From positions 124,001 through 188,000 of the forward strand of contig NZ_ABVL01000010.1 of the NCBI RefSeq assembly GCF_000173075.1: a DNA stretch of 64,000 nt, read 5' to 3'. Position 1 is the first letter of the stretch; each line of letters opens with the position of its first letter. This stretch comes from Chthoniobacter flavus Ellin428. GTDB taxonomy: Bacteria; Verrucomicrobiota; Verrucomicrobiia; Chthoniobacterales; Chthoniobacteraceae. Position numbers and translations under genes: made by a program. The notes beneath the pieces were generated by a model. The model ran no database searches and was not told the origin of the DNA. It saw only the letters and a list, made by a program, of their open reading frames with translations. Shown piece after piece: positions 38,111-46,316 of the stretch.

Positions 38111-38908
38111 ATGAATTTCTTTCAACGTCTCTTCGGTCGCCGCCCCGCAACTCCGCCGCAGAAAACATCGACGCCTGCTCCGGCCGCAACCTCGCCCGTT
38201 ACCCTGGCGGCGATGCCGCAGTTTCCCTATCCCTTGTACGCCGCGCGGGGCGCAGAGGCGGTGCGTCAGTGGCGGACCTTGCAAGCGGAATGGCGGAAGG
38301 AGGGATGCTCCGCCCTGCTGCTTGGAAACGAAAAGGAAGTCCGGCGTGTTACCGAGAGTTTCGAATGCAACGAGACGCCGGTCGAAAGAGTGATCGAGAA
38401 TGCAAGGTCGCAGAAGCCCTTTCGCTTTTTCCGGCAGCAGCTTGCGGGGATTCGGGAGTATCTCGATCCGGAGGATGAATACGATCCATGGCAGGCCGGC
38501 GAATGGCCGCGGCAGCCGGTGGAACCACAGGAGCTCGGTGCGCATCGGGATGTGCTGACGCGCAAGCCGAAGGAGACCGTGTATTTCGCCAAAATCCCGA
38601 CAGTGCATGCATTCGAGATTCCGGCGTATCTTCAGTTCGGAGGTTGGAATGCCTGTCCCTGGCCGCAGGAGCATGTCGCGATCCTGCGCCGGTGGTCCGA
38701 GCGCTATGGGTTGGAGATGTATGCTTATACCGGGGACGTGATCGAATGCGAGATCGCGCGCCCGCCAGCCGGCCGCAAAGAGGCTCTCAAACTGGCTCGT
38801 GAACAATACCTCTACTGTAGCGACATCGTCGACCAAGGCGTGGGCAGCATCGCCAGTCTGGCGGCGATTCTCGAAGTTTCAACGCACTGGTATTTTTGGT
38901 GGGACTGA
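38111..38908 (+). CDS. DUF4253 domain protein
   Basis: 265 residues from the ATG at 38111 (MNFFQRLFGRRPATPPQKTS); a GTG 36 bases upstream is less likely. The C-terminal DUF4253 domain is recognised from FGGWNACPWPQEHVAILRRW, RYGLEMYAYTGDVIECEIAR and VGSIASLAAILEVSTHWYFW. The N-terminal half contains ARGAEAVRQWRTLQAEWRKE and EDEYDPWQAGEWP. DUF4253 proteins occur as single genes in many bacteria and have no proven function. It has no signal peptide and lies just upstream of the WYL regulator. Confidence 0.82.
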   Translation: MNFFQRLFGRRPATPPQKTSTPAPAATSPVTLAAMPQFPYPLYAARGAEAVRQWRTLQAEWRKEGCSALLLGNEKEVRRVTESFECNETPVERVIENARSQKPFRFFRQQLAGIREYLDPEDEYDPWQAGEWPRQPVEPQELGAHRDVLTRKPKETVYFAKIPTVHAFEIPAYLQFGGWNACPWPQEHVAILRRWSERYGLEMYAYTGDVIECEIARPPAGRKEALKLAREQYLYCSDIVDQGVGSIASLAAILEVSTHWYFWWD

Positions 38909-38917
38909 GCTGCTTCC

Positions 38918-39886
38918 ATGAACCGCACCGATCGTCTTGTCGCTCTCGTGATGCTGCTGCAGTCGCGGCGGGTGACGACGGCAGCGCAGATGGGGGAACA
39001 TTTCGAGGTGACGGAGCGGACGATTTATCGCGACCTCGCGGCGCTGGGGGAGGCCGGGGTGCCGATTCTCGGCGAGGCCGGCGTGGGTTACAGCCTCATG
39101 CGCGGATATCATCTGCCGCCGGTGATGTTTTCGCCCGACGAAGCGATGGCGCTGGTGACCGGTTCGCTGCTCACCGAACGCATGACCGATGACACCACGC
39201 GCGCGGCGATTCGCTCGGCGCTGGACAAGGTGAGCGTGGTGTTGCCCGCGGATCTGCAGCGGCGCGTGCATCGGTTGCGGGAGTCGATGCAGATCAGCGG
39301 GCGCAAGCCCGGGGTGGGGCCGGTGGCGTTGAGCAGTCTGCAAATGGCGCTGGCCGATGCGCGGGTCCTGCGGATGCGCTACCATGGTCTGAGACGCGAT
39401 GAAACGACCACGCGTGAAGTGGAACCGCTCGGCCTTGTATTCTATCTCGACCACTGGCATCTCATCGCCTGGTGCCGGCTGCGCGAGGATGTGCGCGACT
39501 TTCGCGTGGATCGCATTCACGCGATGGAAGTGTGCGCGGAACCGGTGACGCCGCGTCCGGATTTCGACCTCGCGGCTTTTGTCTCGAAAAGCTGGATGCC
39601 CGACCCGCGCGAAACGGCGGAGATTGAAGTGCATGCACTGCTGGCGGAGACGGTGCGGCGTTATTGGGGGCCGTCGATTTTGGAAGAGAATCCGTCCACG
39701 CGCGGGGTGCGATTTGCGTTCACCCACGCGCCGCAGGAGTTGGGACATGTGGCGCGCTGGCTGCTCGGCTTCGGCACGCATGCGTGGGTGCTGGGCCCGG
39801 CGAAATTGCAGAAGGAAATCGTCGCCCAGGCGAAGGCGGCGCTGGCGCATCACGGCGACGGAGGCGAGAACATTTCTCGGAAGTAA
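38918..39886 (+). CDS. HTH-WYL transcriptional regulator (YafY-type)
   Basis: 322 residues: an N-terminal helix-turn-helix (MNRTDRLVALVMLLQSRRVT, then AQMGEHFEVTERTIYRDLAA), a central helical region with YSLMRGYHLPPVMFSPDEAM, and a WYL domain with EPLGLVFYLDHWHLIAWCRL and REDVRDFRVDRI. WYL regulators often sense small ligands or nucleic-acid damage signals. The two VOC genes directly downstream, each behind a CTGACA palindrome, are its most likely targets. Confidence 0.9.
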   Translation: MNRTDRLVALVMLLQSRRVTTAAQMGEHFEVTERTIYRDLAALGEAGVPILGEAGVGYSLMRGYHLPPVMFSPDEAMALVTGSLLTERMTDDTTRAAIRSALDKVSVVLPADLQRRVHRLRESMQISGRKPGVGPVALSSLQMALADARVLRMRYHGLRRDETTTREVEPLGLVFYLDHWHLIAWCRLREDVRDFRVDRIHAMEVCAEPVTPRPDFDLAAFVSKSWMPDPRETAEIEVHALLAETVRRYWGPSILEENPSTRGVRFAFTHAPQELGHVARWLLGFGTHAWVLGPAKLQKEIVAQAKAALAHHGDGGENISRK

Positions 39887-39940
39887 TTTCCGTTTTGAAT
39901 CGATGAGCCAAGTATCATCGCCGGCAGATAAGAAAGAAGC

Positions 39941-39980
39941 ATCCTTCTCGCTAGAAAAATTGCCCTCTAGCGAGAAGGAT
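39941..39980. repeat. Perfect 15-bp hairpin downstream of WYL gene
   Basis: ATCCTTCTCGCTAGA (39941-39955) pairs perfectly with TCTAGCGAGAAGGAT (39966-39980) around a 10-base loop. It lies 54 bases after the WYL stop. There is no U-run, so it may act as a terminator-like stem, a processing site or a small dispersed element. The spacer 39887-40133 has no gene. Confidence 0.75.
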
Positions 39981-40064
39981 ACTGAAATATACGATCTTTC
40001 GTCAAACTGATTCGCTGTTCCGACACGCCCTGTAGAAACCTTCATGCGGGGTTAAAAAACACTC

Positions 40065-40082
40065 CTGACATAGGGTTGTCAG
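40065..40082. promoter_or_regulatory. Candidate operator: CTGACA-N6-TGTCAG upstream of VOC gene 1
   Basis: The perfect 6-base inverted repeat CTGACATAGGGTTGTCAG lies 51 bases upstream of the first VOC start, embedded in CACTCCTGACATAGGG. An equivalent site precedes the second VOC gene. The likely binder is the WYL regulator just upstream (inference). Confidence 0.6.
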
Positions 40083-40133
40083 TGGCCGGGACGAGGATGC
40101 GGATGTTGTTCATTCAATCCATTGCACCACACC

Positions 40134-40517
40134 ATGACCTTCTCAGAAGTCGCCGTCACCAACTACCCCGCCACCGATCTCGCCGCCTCGCGCGCCTTTT
40201 ACGAAAAGGTACTCGGACTCAAACCCTCGCGTGTCATCGCGATGGATGCCGAGCATGGCTGGATCGAATACGAGGTCGGCCAGCACACCTTCGGCGTCGG
40301 CAAGATGCCCGGCTGGATCTCGAGCCCGAATTGCGCGCTGGAGACTGATGATCTCAACGCCGCCGTGGCCGCGCTGAAGAAAGCGGGCACGCCTTTTCAC
40401 AAGGAACCGTTTGAAACGCCGGTCTGTCGCATGGCGATGGTCATGGATCCTGGCGGCACGGTGCTCACGATTCACCAGCGCAAGCCACGCGCTTCGGTGC
40501 AAACGCTCCTGACATAA
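40134..40517 (+). CDS. VOC-family protein (glyoxalase/bleomycin-resistance fold), copy 1
   Basis: 127 residues from the ATG at 40134. It has the VOC pattern VAVTNYPATDLAASRAFYEK, VLGLKPSRVIAMD, GWIEYEVGQHTFGVGKMPGW and RMAMVMDPGGTVLTIHQRKP. One VOC module, so it probably dimerises to build a metal site. The closest paralogue is the next gene, so the two form a pair from duplication. No fosfomycin- or bleomycin-resistance motif is evident. A few residues before the ATG (MHHT, GTG) are also open but not favoured. Confidence 0.87.
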   Translation: MTFSEVAVTNYPATDLAASRAFYEKVLGLKPSRVIAMDAEHGWIEYEVGQHTFGVGKMPGWISSPNCALETDDLNAAVAALKKAGTPFHKEPFETPVCRMAMVMDPGGTVLTIHQRKPRASVQTLLT

Positions 40518-40526
40518 CGCTGTCAG
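40509..40526. promoter_or_regulatory. Candidate operator: CTGACA-N6-TGTCAG upstream of VOC gene 2
   Basis: CTGACATAACGCTGTCAG, a perfect 6-base inverted repeat overlapping the stop of VOC gene 1 and lying 58 bases before the second VOC start. It shares CTCCTGACATA with the first site. Confidence 0.6.
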
Positions 40527-40584
40527 CACGCCGCGCGAAACTCTCTTCACACCCAAACAAAACCTAAACCACGAAACAAATCCT

Positions 40585-40947
40585 ATGACCTTCACTGAAG
40601 TTTCTTTTACCAGCTATCCCGCCACCGACCTCGCCGCTTCGCGCGCCTTTTACGAAAACGTTCTCGGCCTCAAGCCCGGAATGGTGATCCCGATGGAGAA
40701 CGGCGCTGGCTGGGTCGAATACGAACTCGGCTCGCACACCTTCGGCATCGGCAAGTCCGATAGCTGGGATCACGGCGTCTGCTGTGCGCTGGAGACCGAT
40801 GACTTCGACGCCGCCGTCGCCGCGCTGAAAAAGGCAGGGACCCAATTTGTCATGGAGCCCTTCGATTGCCCCGGCTGTCGTATGGCGCTGGTCCTCGATC
40901 CCGCGGGCAACAAGCTGATGATCCACCACCGCAAAACGCAGCAATGA
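40585..40947 (+). CDS. VOC-family protein, copy 2
   Basis: 120 residues: VSFTSYPATDLAASRAFYEN, VLGLKPGMVIPMENGAGWVE, SHTFGIGKSDSWDHGVCCAL, and CRMALVLDPAGNKLMIHHRK. It is a paralogue of the preceding gene (same ETDDxNAAVAALKKAGT/ETDDFDAAVAALKKAGT core). Substrate unknown. It has its own operator-like palindrome. Confidence 0.87.
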   Translation: MTFTEVSFTSYPATDLAASRAFYENVLGLKPGMVIPMENGAGWVEYELGSHTFGIGKSDSWDHGVCCALETDDFDAAVAALKKAGTQFVMEPFDCPGCRMALVLDPAGNKLMIHHRKTQQ

Positions 40948-41051
40948 TCCGGGCTGATGAAGCAGATCGGAGCGCGTAGGCAGCCGCAAGGTCGCAAGCT
41001 GAGATGTGAGAATGCACTTGCATACATAGAGGAGCAATGCATTGTTGATCT

Positions 41052-41384
41052 ATGATTCGCAAGGAGCTCGTCGCCGCGTCTGCTGAACCGCTGATCCTGT
41101 CTTTGCTCGCCAGGGGAGAGAGCTACGGCTACGCGATCATCCAGGAGATCAAGACACGCTCGGGTAACCGGATGGGATGGACGGATGGAATGCTTTACCC
41201 GGTGCTGCACCGGCTCGAACGCAAGGGGCAGATCAAGTCGCGCTGGGCTGAGGCTGAGAACGGCCGGAAACGGAAATACTACTTCCTCAAAAAGGACGGT
41301 AAAAAGGCGCTGGAAGAGCACGATGAGCATTGGGCCATGGTGCACGCCGCGCTCTCCGGTCTCCGAAAGGAGCGATATGTTTGA
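41052..41384 (+). CDS. PadR-family transcriptional regulator
   Basis: 110 residues, the typical short PadR form: MIRKELVAASAEPLILSLLA, YGYAIIQEIK (helix-turn-helix), MGWTDGMLYPVLHRLERKGQ, IKSRWAEAENGRKRKYYFLK (wing), and a C-terminal helix. It overlaps the next gene by eight bases; that protein carries the HAAS-type N-terminal domain that commonly follows PadR regulators, so the two form a unit. Confidence 0.92.
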   Translation: MIRKELVAASAEPLILSLLARGESYGYAIIQEIKTRSGNRMGWTDGMLYPVLHRLERKGQIKSRWAEAENGRKRKYYFLKKDGKKALEEHDEHWAMVHAALSGLRKERYV

Positions 41385-42060
41385 CCTCGAACGCGCGATT
41401 GCCGAATGGCGGGAGCAGATGCGGACCGGTGGGCTGGGAAAAACCACGGTACTGGACGAACTGGAGGCTCATTTGCGCGACGACGTCGGTGCTCAGAACG
41501 AAGCTGGCGTCGCCGTGGAAGAAGCATTTGCCGCGAGCGTGGCCCGTCTCGGACAAGTGGATGCGCTCAGGAGCGAATACGCCAAATGCGAACTGCGCGG
41601 TCGCGAGCGCCTTTGGGAAGCTTTTCTTCTCCTCGTTGGAATTCCCACCCATCAACCCGCCATGAACATGAATCCTGCCCACTCAAATCTGAACATCGAA
41701 CCTCGCTGGACCACTTACACCAAGGCCGCCGTTTTCCTCGCCCCGGCCGCGGTCTTTTGGACGTTCGCCGTGCTGTTCCTTTATCCCAAGCTCAACGTGA
41801 TCTGCCAAAGCACCGGCCTCGCCATGCCCGGGGCCTACGGCATGGTGTCCTTTCTGGCGGATCACTCGCTGGTCTTCTGTGGCTTGGGCATCGCGCTGCT
41901 CGCCTTGTTGGAATGGCGCTGGAACGGATGGGAGAAATACCGCCGTGTTTCGCTGAAGAGCACTGTCTTCGTGCTCAACACGGCGGTTTTCGCGGTCTTT
42001 GCGCTGATGCTGATCCTGGCCCTCGTGGCAGCGCCGATGATGTCGCACGCAACGCGGTGA
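41377..42060 (+). CDS. Membrane protein with N-terminal HAAS-type (permease prefix) domain
   Basis: 227 residues from the ATG at 41377 (MFDLERAIAEWREQMRTGGL). The N-terminal half (about 1-90) is a helical HAAS-like domain: LDELEAHLRDDVGAQNEAGV, FAASVARLGQVDALRSEYAK. The C-terminal half has three hydrophobic segments (FLAPAAVFWTFAVLFLYP, HSLVFCGLGIALLALLEW, FVLNTAVFAVFALMLILALV). It pairs with the PadR regulator. It lacks the ABC permease domain normally attached to this prefix, so it may be a reduced version. Confidence 0.75.
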   Translation: MFDLERAIAEWREQMRTGGLGKTTVLDELEAHLRDDVGAQNEAGVAVEEAFAASVARLGQVDALRSEYAKCELRGRERLWEAFLLLVGIPTHQPAMNMNPAHSNLNIEPRWTTYTKAAVFLAPAAVFWTFAVLFLYPKLNVICQSTGLAMPGAYGMVSFLADHSLVFCGLGIALLALLEWRWNGWEKYRRVSLKSTVFVLNTAVFAVFALMLILALVAAPMMSHATR

Positions 42061-42099
42061 TGGCCGAAAACGCGAAGGCGTTTCGGCGCACACGCGCCG

Positions 42100-43035
42100 C
42101 TACTTCTTCGCGGGTTTCGGATCGAGGTTCGCGTTCAGGTCGTCCTGAGTGATGTGCGACTCGATGCCGTTCGGTGGCACCTCGCCTTTCGCCACCCACA
42201 CGAGGGCGTTGAGCACGATCTTGCGGAAGTCATCGTTGGCCCAGTTGTCGTGGTAATGCGCGCCGGTGAAGCCGAAGCCGCGCCCACCATCGGGACGCTC
42301 CACGGCCCACATCATCGCTTCCGCACGGCCGCTCGCGGCCTGGATGTGCGCATATGGGCCTTTCGGTGCGACATACGGACCGTTGCGCACGGCGTCGCTC
42401 GGCTTGGCGACGAGGATCGGGACGAATTTCGTGCCATTGTTTTCGGCCGGACCATCGGCGGTGAAGCCATCGGTAAAGCGCATGTTCATGTACCACTCGT
42501 CCTTGATCTGGAAGGGCTTCACGCCGCGGGTGATGGGATGCACGGGGAAGCTGGTGAAGTTCGGTTCCCACATGGGATTGCACGAATACATGTTTTCGTA
42601 ATAGCCGCCGATCCAGCGCTTGAACTGCGCGCCGGCCTGGTCGGCCACGACTTCCACGCCGTAGTGCATGCAGCCGATGCCCACGCCCTTCTTCACCCAT
42701 TCGTCGACCTTGGCGATGCGCTTGCCGCCGTCCTGCACGACTTCGTGTTTTGCGCCGCCATCCATGTAGAAGACCACGGCGTCCGCGCCGTCGAAGACGC
42801 TTTCATCCTGTGGCCAGCCGTTGAGGACGTATTCGACCTTCAAGTCCGGTGCGCCCTGCGCGAGGCACTTGGTGAGGAGCTGCACGCCGGCGTTGAACTC
42901 GTGCATGCGCGGCGGGTGCGAAGGCTTGCCGGCGACGAGGACGAGCTTTTGTTTGCCGTCGGGCGTCTTGGCGGAACTGGAAAGTGGAGCGAGCCCGATC
43001 GCGAGAGCGAGGAGCGGAAGGAGGGGATATTTCAT
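42100..43035 (-). CDS. ThuA-domain exported protein
   Basis: 311 residues from the ATG at 43035 (MKYPLLPLLALAIGLAPLSS), a signal peptide. ThuA domain: KLVLVAGKPSHPPRMHEFNA, WYMNMRFTDGF, MMWAVERPDGGRGFGFTGAH, HYHDNWANDDFRKIVLNALV. The sequence parallels the N-terminal domain of the 1477-residue protein (KTPDGK... and VESHxTxxxLxANLDxKP at the end). The ORF is open to 43101, but that part is a repeat. ThuA-like proteins are amidotransferase-fold and linked to sugar utilisation; the free-standing form has unknown substrate. Confidence 0.88.
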   Translation of the reverse strand: MKYPLLPLLALAIGLAPLSSSAKTPDGKQKLVLVAGKPSHPPRMHEFNAGVQLLTKCLAQGAPDLKVEYVLNGWPQDESVFDGADAVVFYMDGGAKHEVVQDGGKRIAKVDEWVKKGVGIGCMHYGVEVVADQAGAQFKRWIGGYYENMYSCNPMWEPNFTSFPVHPITRGVKPFQIKDEWYMNMRFTDGFTADGPAENNGTKFVPILVAKPSDAVRNGPYVAPKGPYAHIQAASGRAEAMMWAVERPDGGRGFGFTGAHYHDNWANDDFRKIVLNALVWVAKGEVPPNGIESHITQDDLNANLDPKPAKK

Positions 43036-43050
43036 GTGCGGAAGGAATAG

Positions 43051-43103
43051 AACATCCAATATCCAACGTTCAACGTTCAACATCCAACACCGAACATCCA
43101 ATG
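43051..43103. repeat. CCAACAT-word single arm
   Basis: Reiterated AACATCCAATATCCAACG, then TTCAACATCCAACACCGAAC and ATCCAATG. It is directly upstream of the ThuA start and 28 bases before the SGNH stop. It is one arm of the word family that forms a hairpin at 3204. Confidence 0.7.
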
Positions 43104-43130
43104 CCGCAAGCGCGGTTGAGCGGCCGGTGC

Positions 43131-43778
43131 TTAGAGTTCGCGGAGAGCCTTGGCGACGGCGCGGCCGAGCGTGGCGTGGCTGGCGGCGTCGAGATGCAGC
43201 GCGTCGAGGGAACTCGGGGTGGTGTGTTGTTGGGAGTCGAGAAAGGCCGCGCCGAGTTGCGTGGCCATGGTGCGGTAGAGCGCAGGCAAGCGCCGTGCTT
43301 TGGCTTCGGCGCCGGCGAATTTTTCCGAGAGATCGGGCAGATGCCCGAGCGGCGCCACGGCCGGTGGGGCAACGACAAGCAGCTTGGGCGGGACATTGCC
43401 CGGACCGGCGGTGCTTTGCAGGATCCAGCGGGCGAGCACTCCGGCGCCGGTGGCGATTTCGCCGGCGGGCGCGTTGTGCATGGCTTTCAGGTCATTCGTG
43501 CCGAGCATGAGCACCACGACGTCGAGCGGTTGATGGCTCTCGAGACAGGCGGGCAGATAGTCGAGACCGTTGCGCGCCACGTTGAATGGATCGTCGTGCA
43601 CCGTGGTGCGTCCGCATTGTCCTTCTTCGATGACCTGCCAGTCCGCGCCAAGCTCCGCGGCGAGCACGCCGGTCCAGCGGACTTCGCGTGAATGCCGGCG
43701 TGGGAAGGGCGCGCCGAAAGAGGCGTCGGGATCGTAACCCCAGGTATTCGAGTCACCAAAGCAAAGGACGGTTTTCAT
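43131..43778 (-). CDS. SGNH/GDSL-family hydrolase
   Basis: 215 residues: block I MKTVLCFGDSNTWGYDPDAS with the catalytic Ser in GDSN, block II-like EEGQCGRTTVHDD, block III LDVVVLMLGTNDLK with the oxyanion Asn, and block V DALHLDAASHATLG with the catalytic Asp/His pair (DxxH). No signal peptide. Members are arylesterases or lipases/acylhydrolases. The gene lies between two repeat elements and is transcribed towards the ThuA gene. Confidence 0.88.
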   Translation of the reverse strand: MKTVLCFGDSNTWGYDPDASFGAPFPRRHSREVRWTGVLAAELGADWQVIEEGQCGRTTVHDDPFNVARNGLDYLPACLESHQPLDVVVLMLGTNDLKAMHNAPAGEIATGAGVLARWILQSTAGPGNVPPKLLVVAPPAVAPLGHLPDLSEKFAGAEAKARRLPALYRTMATQLGAAFLDSQQHTTPSSLDALHLDAASHATLGRAVAKALREL

Positions 43779-43870
43779 CGTGAGGCGCGAGCATTTCCCA
43801 ATGCACGGCGCGGGTGCAAGCGCGGCGAACCCCGAACGACAGTCGGCTGCAGGAAGATGAATGCGTTTTC

Positions 43871-43966
43871 CTATTCGTGTTTATTGGCGTCCATTCGCGG
43901 TTTTTTGCCTCCCAGCCCGTCAGCACTTCTTGTCTGCGTTTCAGCGGCCTCTGCGTTAAAAATTCT
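43871..43966. repeat. Two short-word repeats (TTCGTGTTTATTGGCG type and CTCTGCG type)
   Basis: 43871-43900 reads CTATTCGTGTTTATTGGCGT then CCATTCGCGG; 43928-43966 has CTTGTCTGCGTTTCAGCGGC then CTCTGCGTTAAAAATT. The following coding region on the minus strand stops with a TAA lying inside the second repeat, so the repeat supplies the 3' end of that gene. Apart from these the spacer 43779-43955 has no gene. Confidence 0.6.
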
Positions 43967-46154
43967 GTGATTGCGGCTCCGCCGCGCCGGTGGTCCGATG
44001 CTTCCGTTTCCGTGTCTTGCTGACCGGCTTCGCGGTAGTTTCCTGTGCTTCGGTGGTCGCCGTGGGATGGGCGGTTTGGCTCTGCAAGGCGGCGAGTTGC
44101 TTCGCGCGAATGTCGGCGGAGGCGTGTGGGGAGTAGTGGTACTTGGCGGGCCAGTGACGGTTCAGTTGCACCGCGGCGAAATCGGCCATGTCGGTCATCT
44201 TCACGCGGTTGAACCGCGCATCGCTCAGCGCGGTATCGTCTTGCAATTCGGCCACGAGGAATTCCTCGAGCGCCTGCAGCGTGGAGGCGCTGGCGGGCTG
44301 GTTTTTGTAACTGGCCAGGTTGCTCAAGCGCAGGCCGCATTCGTTGAGGATCATGAAACGGGTCTGCACTTCGCAGCGGGGGAGCAACTCCTGTAGCGTG
44401 TGGATGGCGTTGGGCGCATCCGAGAAGAGCAGGAACATGAGCAGTTGCGCGGTGGAGTCGGGGTTCTCCGAAATCCGGAACATGTCGGGACTTGGTGCGG
44501 CTTTCGTGAGAGGGAGCGGCTCGAACTGCAGCGCGTCCGGGAGCTTCGCGCATTCGTCGACCATCGCCGCCGCGCCTTCGGTGCGATGGCGCTGATTCAG
44601 CAAGTAGGCCGCAGCCACGCGATTGCCTAGCGTCGGCCCATTGATCACTTCGCCGAGCAGAAACTCGTTCACCTCATTGGTGTCGGTGTCGCGCAAGCGC
44701 ATGAGCATTTCGCCACGAGCGCGCGAGTCTGCAGTCTTGGGAATGGCGAGCAGGGTCAGTTTCGCGGCGTCCTCGGGGAATTGTTTGGTAAGTGCGTCAA
44801 GACAGGTCGCCGCGCCGGTGCCGCCGGCCTTGACCTCGGCGCAGAGCCACGCTTCCCCGCCTTTTTCTTGCGAGATCTGCCACCAATCTGTGGCCACCGC
44901 GATCAGCGCCTTCCAACTCTCCGTCTCGGTCATCGTGGCGGAATTGGGAACGAGCTCCCACAGGCGCACGCCGACGATTTTGTCGAGCGCGTCGGCGGCG
45001 AGTTCGCGAATGCTGCGGGAGCGGGCGGCCATGCCGCGCAGCACGTCGCGCGAGGGGCGGTCATCCTGCAACGCCTCCAGGAGCGCGGGCACCGCGGCCC
45101 GGCCCAGCGCGGAGAGTTTGTCCACGGCGCCATTGCCTCGCGGCGGATCGGATGGCCACGGCCGCGTCCACGGGTCGAACTCGACGGTATAGTCATCGCG
45201 CAACCGGAAAATGAGTTCGCGCGCCTGCTCCTCGGGAGACAAATGCGCGAAGTCACCCGGGTCGACTTTCGCATGCGTGTCGTCTTCCTTGGCCATCTTC
45301 CGGAGCGCCTCGGCCCGAGAAGCATCCTCTTCGGGGAAGTAAGCCTTGGGGCAGTGGTCGGCGATGTTTTGAAACAGCGCGGCGAGCACGTGCCGGTTGG
45401 TTTGGCGATCGGCCATCGCGAGCGTCGCCCGCCAGTCGAGCGCGCGGCCGACTTGGCGTTGGATCGCTTCGTCCATGGTGAGGTGCTGTTGCTGCCAGAT
45501 CGGCTCAATCGTGCGGAGGAGGCGCCCGGCAAGATCTTCACGGCCGTGGGAGGCGCAGAAGCGCGCGAGCACGAAAGCCTGCGCCGGGAGATCGAGGCGA
45601 TCCATGTAGACTTGATGCAGGTCTTCGTATTCGGAATCGCGCGTCTTCTTGGCCAGTGTCGCGAGGAGCGCGTTCACTTCCGTATCGGGCGAAACGATGC
45701 GCCAGTCGGCAGCATTGATTTTCGGCGCGTGCTTGCCTTTGCGTTCTACGCTCACGAGGGTGAGATCGTTCAATAGGACGCGGCATTTCTGGCTGCGCTG
45801 CCAGAGCAGGAAGCCGCGCGGTTCGTCGGGTTCGTATTTGTTGCCGCCGGTGGTTTCGAGGAAGCGGACACGGACCAATTGCGCGTGGCTGAAATCCTCG
45901 AGGCCGAGTTGGTCGAACCACGCGAAGAGCTGCCGATCCTCGTCGGAAAGAACCGTGTGGGAAGCGGGGGTGGACGCCTTGCCGTGCCGATGCGTGGAGC
46001 CGAAGGCGGTGGCGCAGAGCAGTACGGGGAGGAGCCAAAGAGCGACCCAGAATCGGATCGGACCCGTAGAAAGAAAGACGATCCGCCGCCAGAAGGCGTG
46101 CTGGGAAGCAGCGCCCTGAAAGCCGTAGCGGGAATGGAAGTGGGTGGGGATCAT
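43956..46154 (-). CDS. Large exported protein of unknown function with helical repeat-like core
   Basis: 732 residues from the ATG at 46154 (MIPTHFHSRYGFQG...), with a hydrophobic signal region IRFWVALWLLPVLLCATAFG. The mature part is helical: WQQQHLTMDEAIQRQVGRAL, LSALGRAAVPALLEALQDDR, SRDVLRGMAARSRSIREL. The ALGRAAVPALLEAL stretch is HEAT-like. No known catalytic motif seen. The C-terminus is Lys/Arg-rich (KPVSKTRKRKHRTTGAAEPQ) and ends inside a repeat. Function unknown; in PVC bacteria such HEAT-like proteins often act as scaffolds. Confidence 0.7.
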   Translation of the reverse strand: MIPTHFHSRYGFQGAASQHAFWRRIVFLSTGPIRFWVALWLLPVLLCATAFGSTHRHGKASTPASHTVLSDEDRQLFAWFDQLGLEDFSHAQLVRVRFLETTGGNKYEPDEPRGFLLWQRSQKCRVLLNDLTLVSVERKGKHAPKINAADWRIVSPDTEVNALLATLAKKTRDSEYEDLHQVYMDRLDLPAQAFVLARFCASHGREDLAGRLLRTIEPIWQQQHLTMDEAIQRQVGRALDWRATLAMADRQTNRHVLAALFQNIADHCPKAYFPEEDASRAEALRKMAKEDDTHAKVDPGDFAHLSPEEQARELIFRLRDDYTVEFDPWTRPWPSDPPRGNGAVDKLSALGRAAVPALLEALQDDRPSRDVLRGMAARSRSIRELAADALDKIVGVRLWELVPNSATMTETESWKALIAVATDWWQISQEKGGEAWLCAEVKAGGTGAATCLDALTKQFPEDAAKLTLLAIPKTADSRARGEMLMRLRDTDTNEVNEFLLGEVINGPTLGNRVAAAYLLNQRHRTEGAAAMVDECAKLPDALQFEPLPLTKAAPSPDMFRISENPDSTAQLLMFLLFSDAPNAIHTLQELLPRCEVQTRFMILNECGLRLSNLASYKNQPASASTLQALEEFLVAELQDDTALSDARFNRVKMTDMADFAAVQLNRHWPAKYHYSPHASADIRAKQLAALQSQTAHPTATTEAQETTAKPVSKTRKRKHRTTGAAEPQSQNF

Positions 46155-46316
46155 GGGATCGGGGAAAACCCCGATGGCGAAAGCCACATAAAGCAAACGC
46201 CGGGCCGCGCTTTCAGGTTGCTGATATTCTTGGAGGCAAATGAGGGGCTTCTGTCGGAGAGCGTCGACAAGAAGCTCCTCGGCAAAAACCAGTTGAGGAC
46301 GCGGCCGCGAGCTTCT

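Noticed and set aside
39903-40010. Small 35-codon frame containing the 15-bp hairpin
   Set aside because: No ribosome binding site, no family and its coding content is dictated by the hairpin.
40134-40947. Possible fosfomycin or bleomycin resistance genes
   Set aside because: Single VOC modules without resistance-specific motifs; family membership alone does not support resistance.
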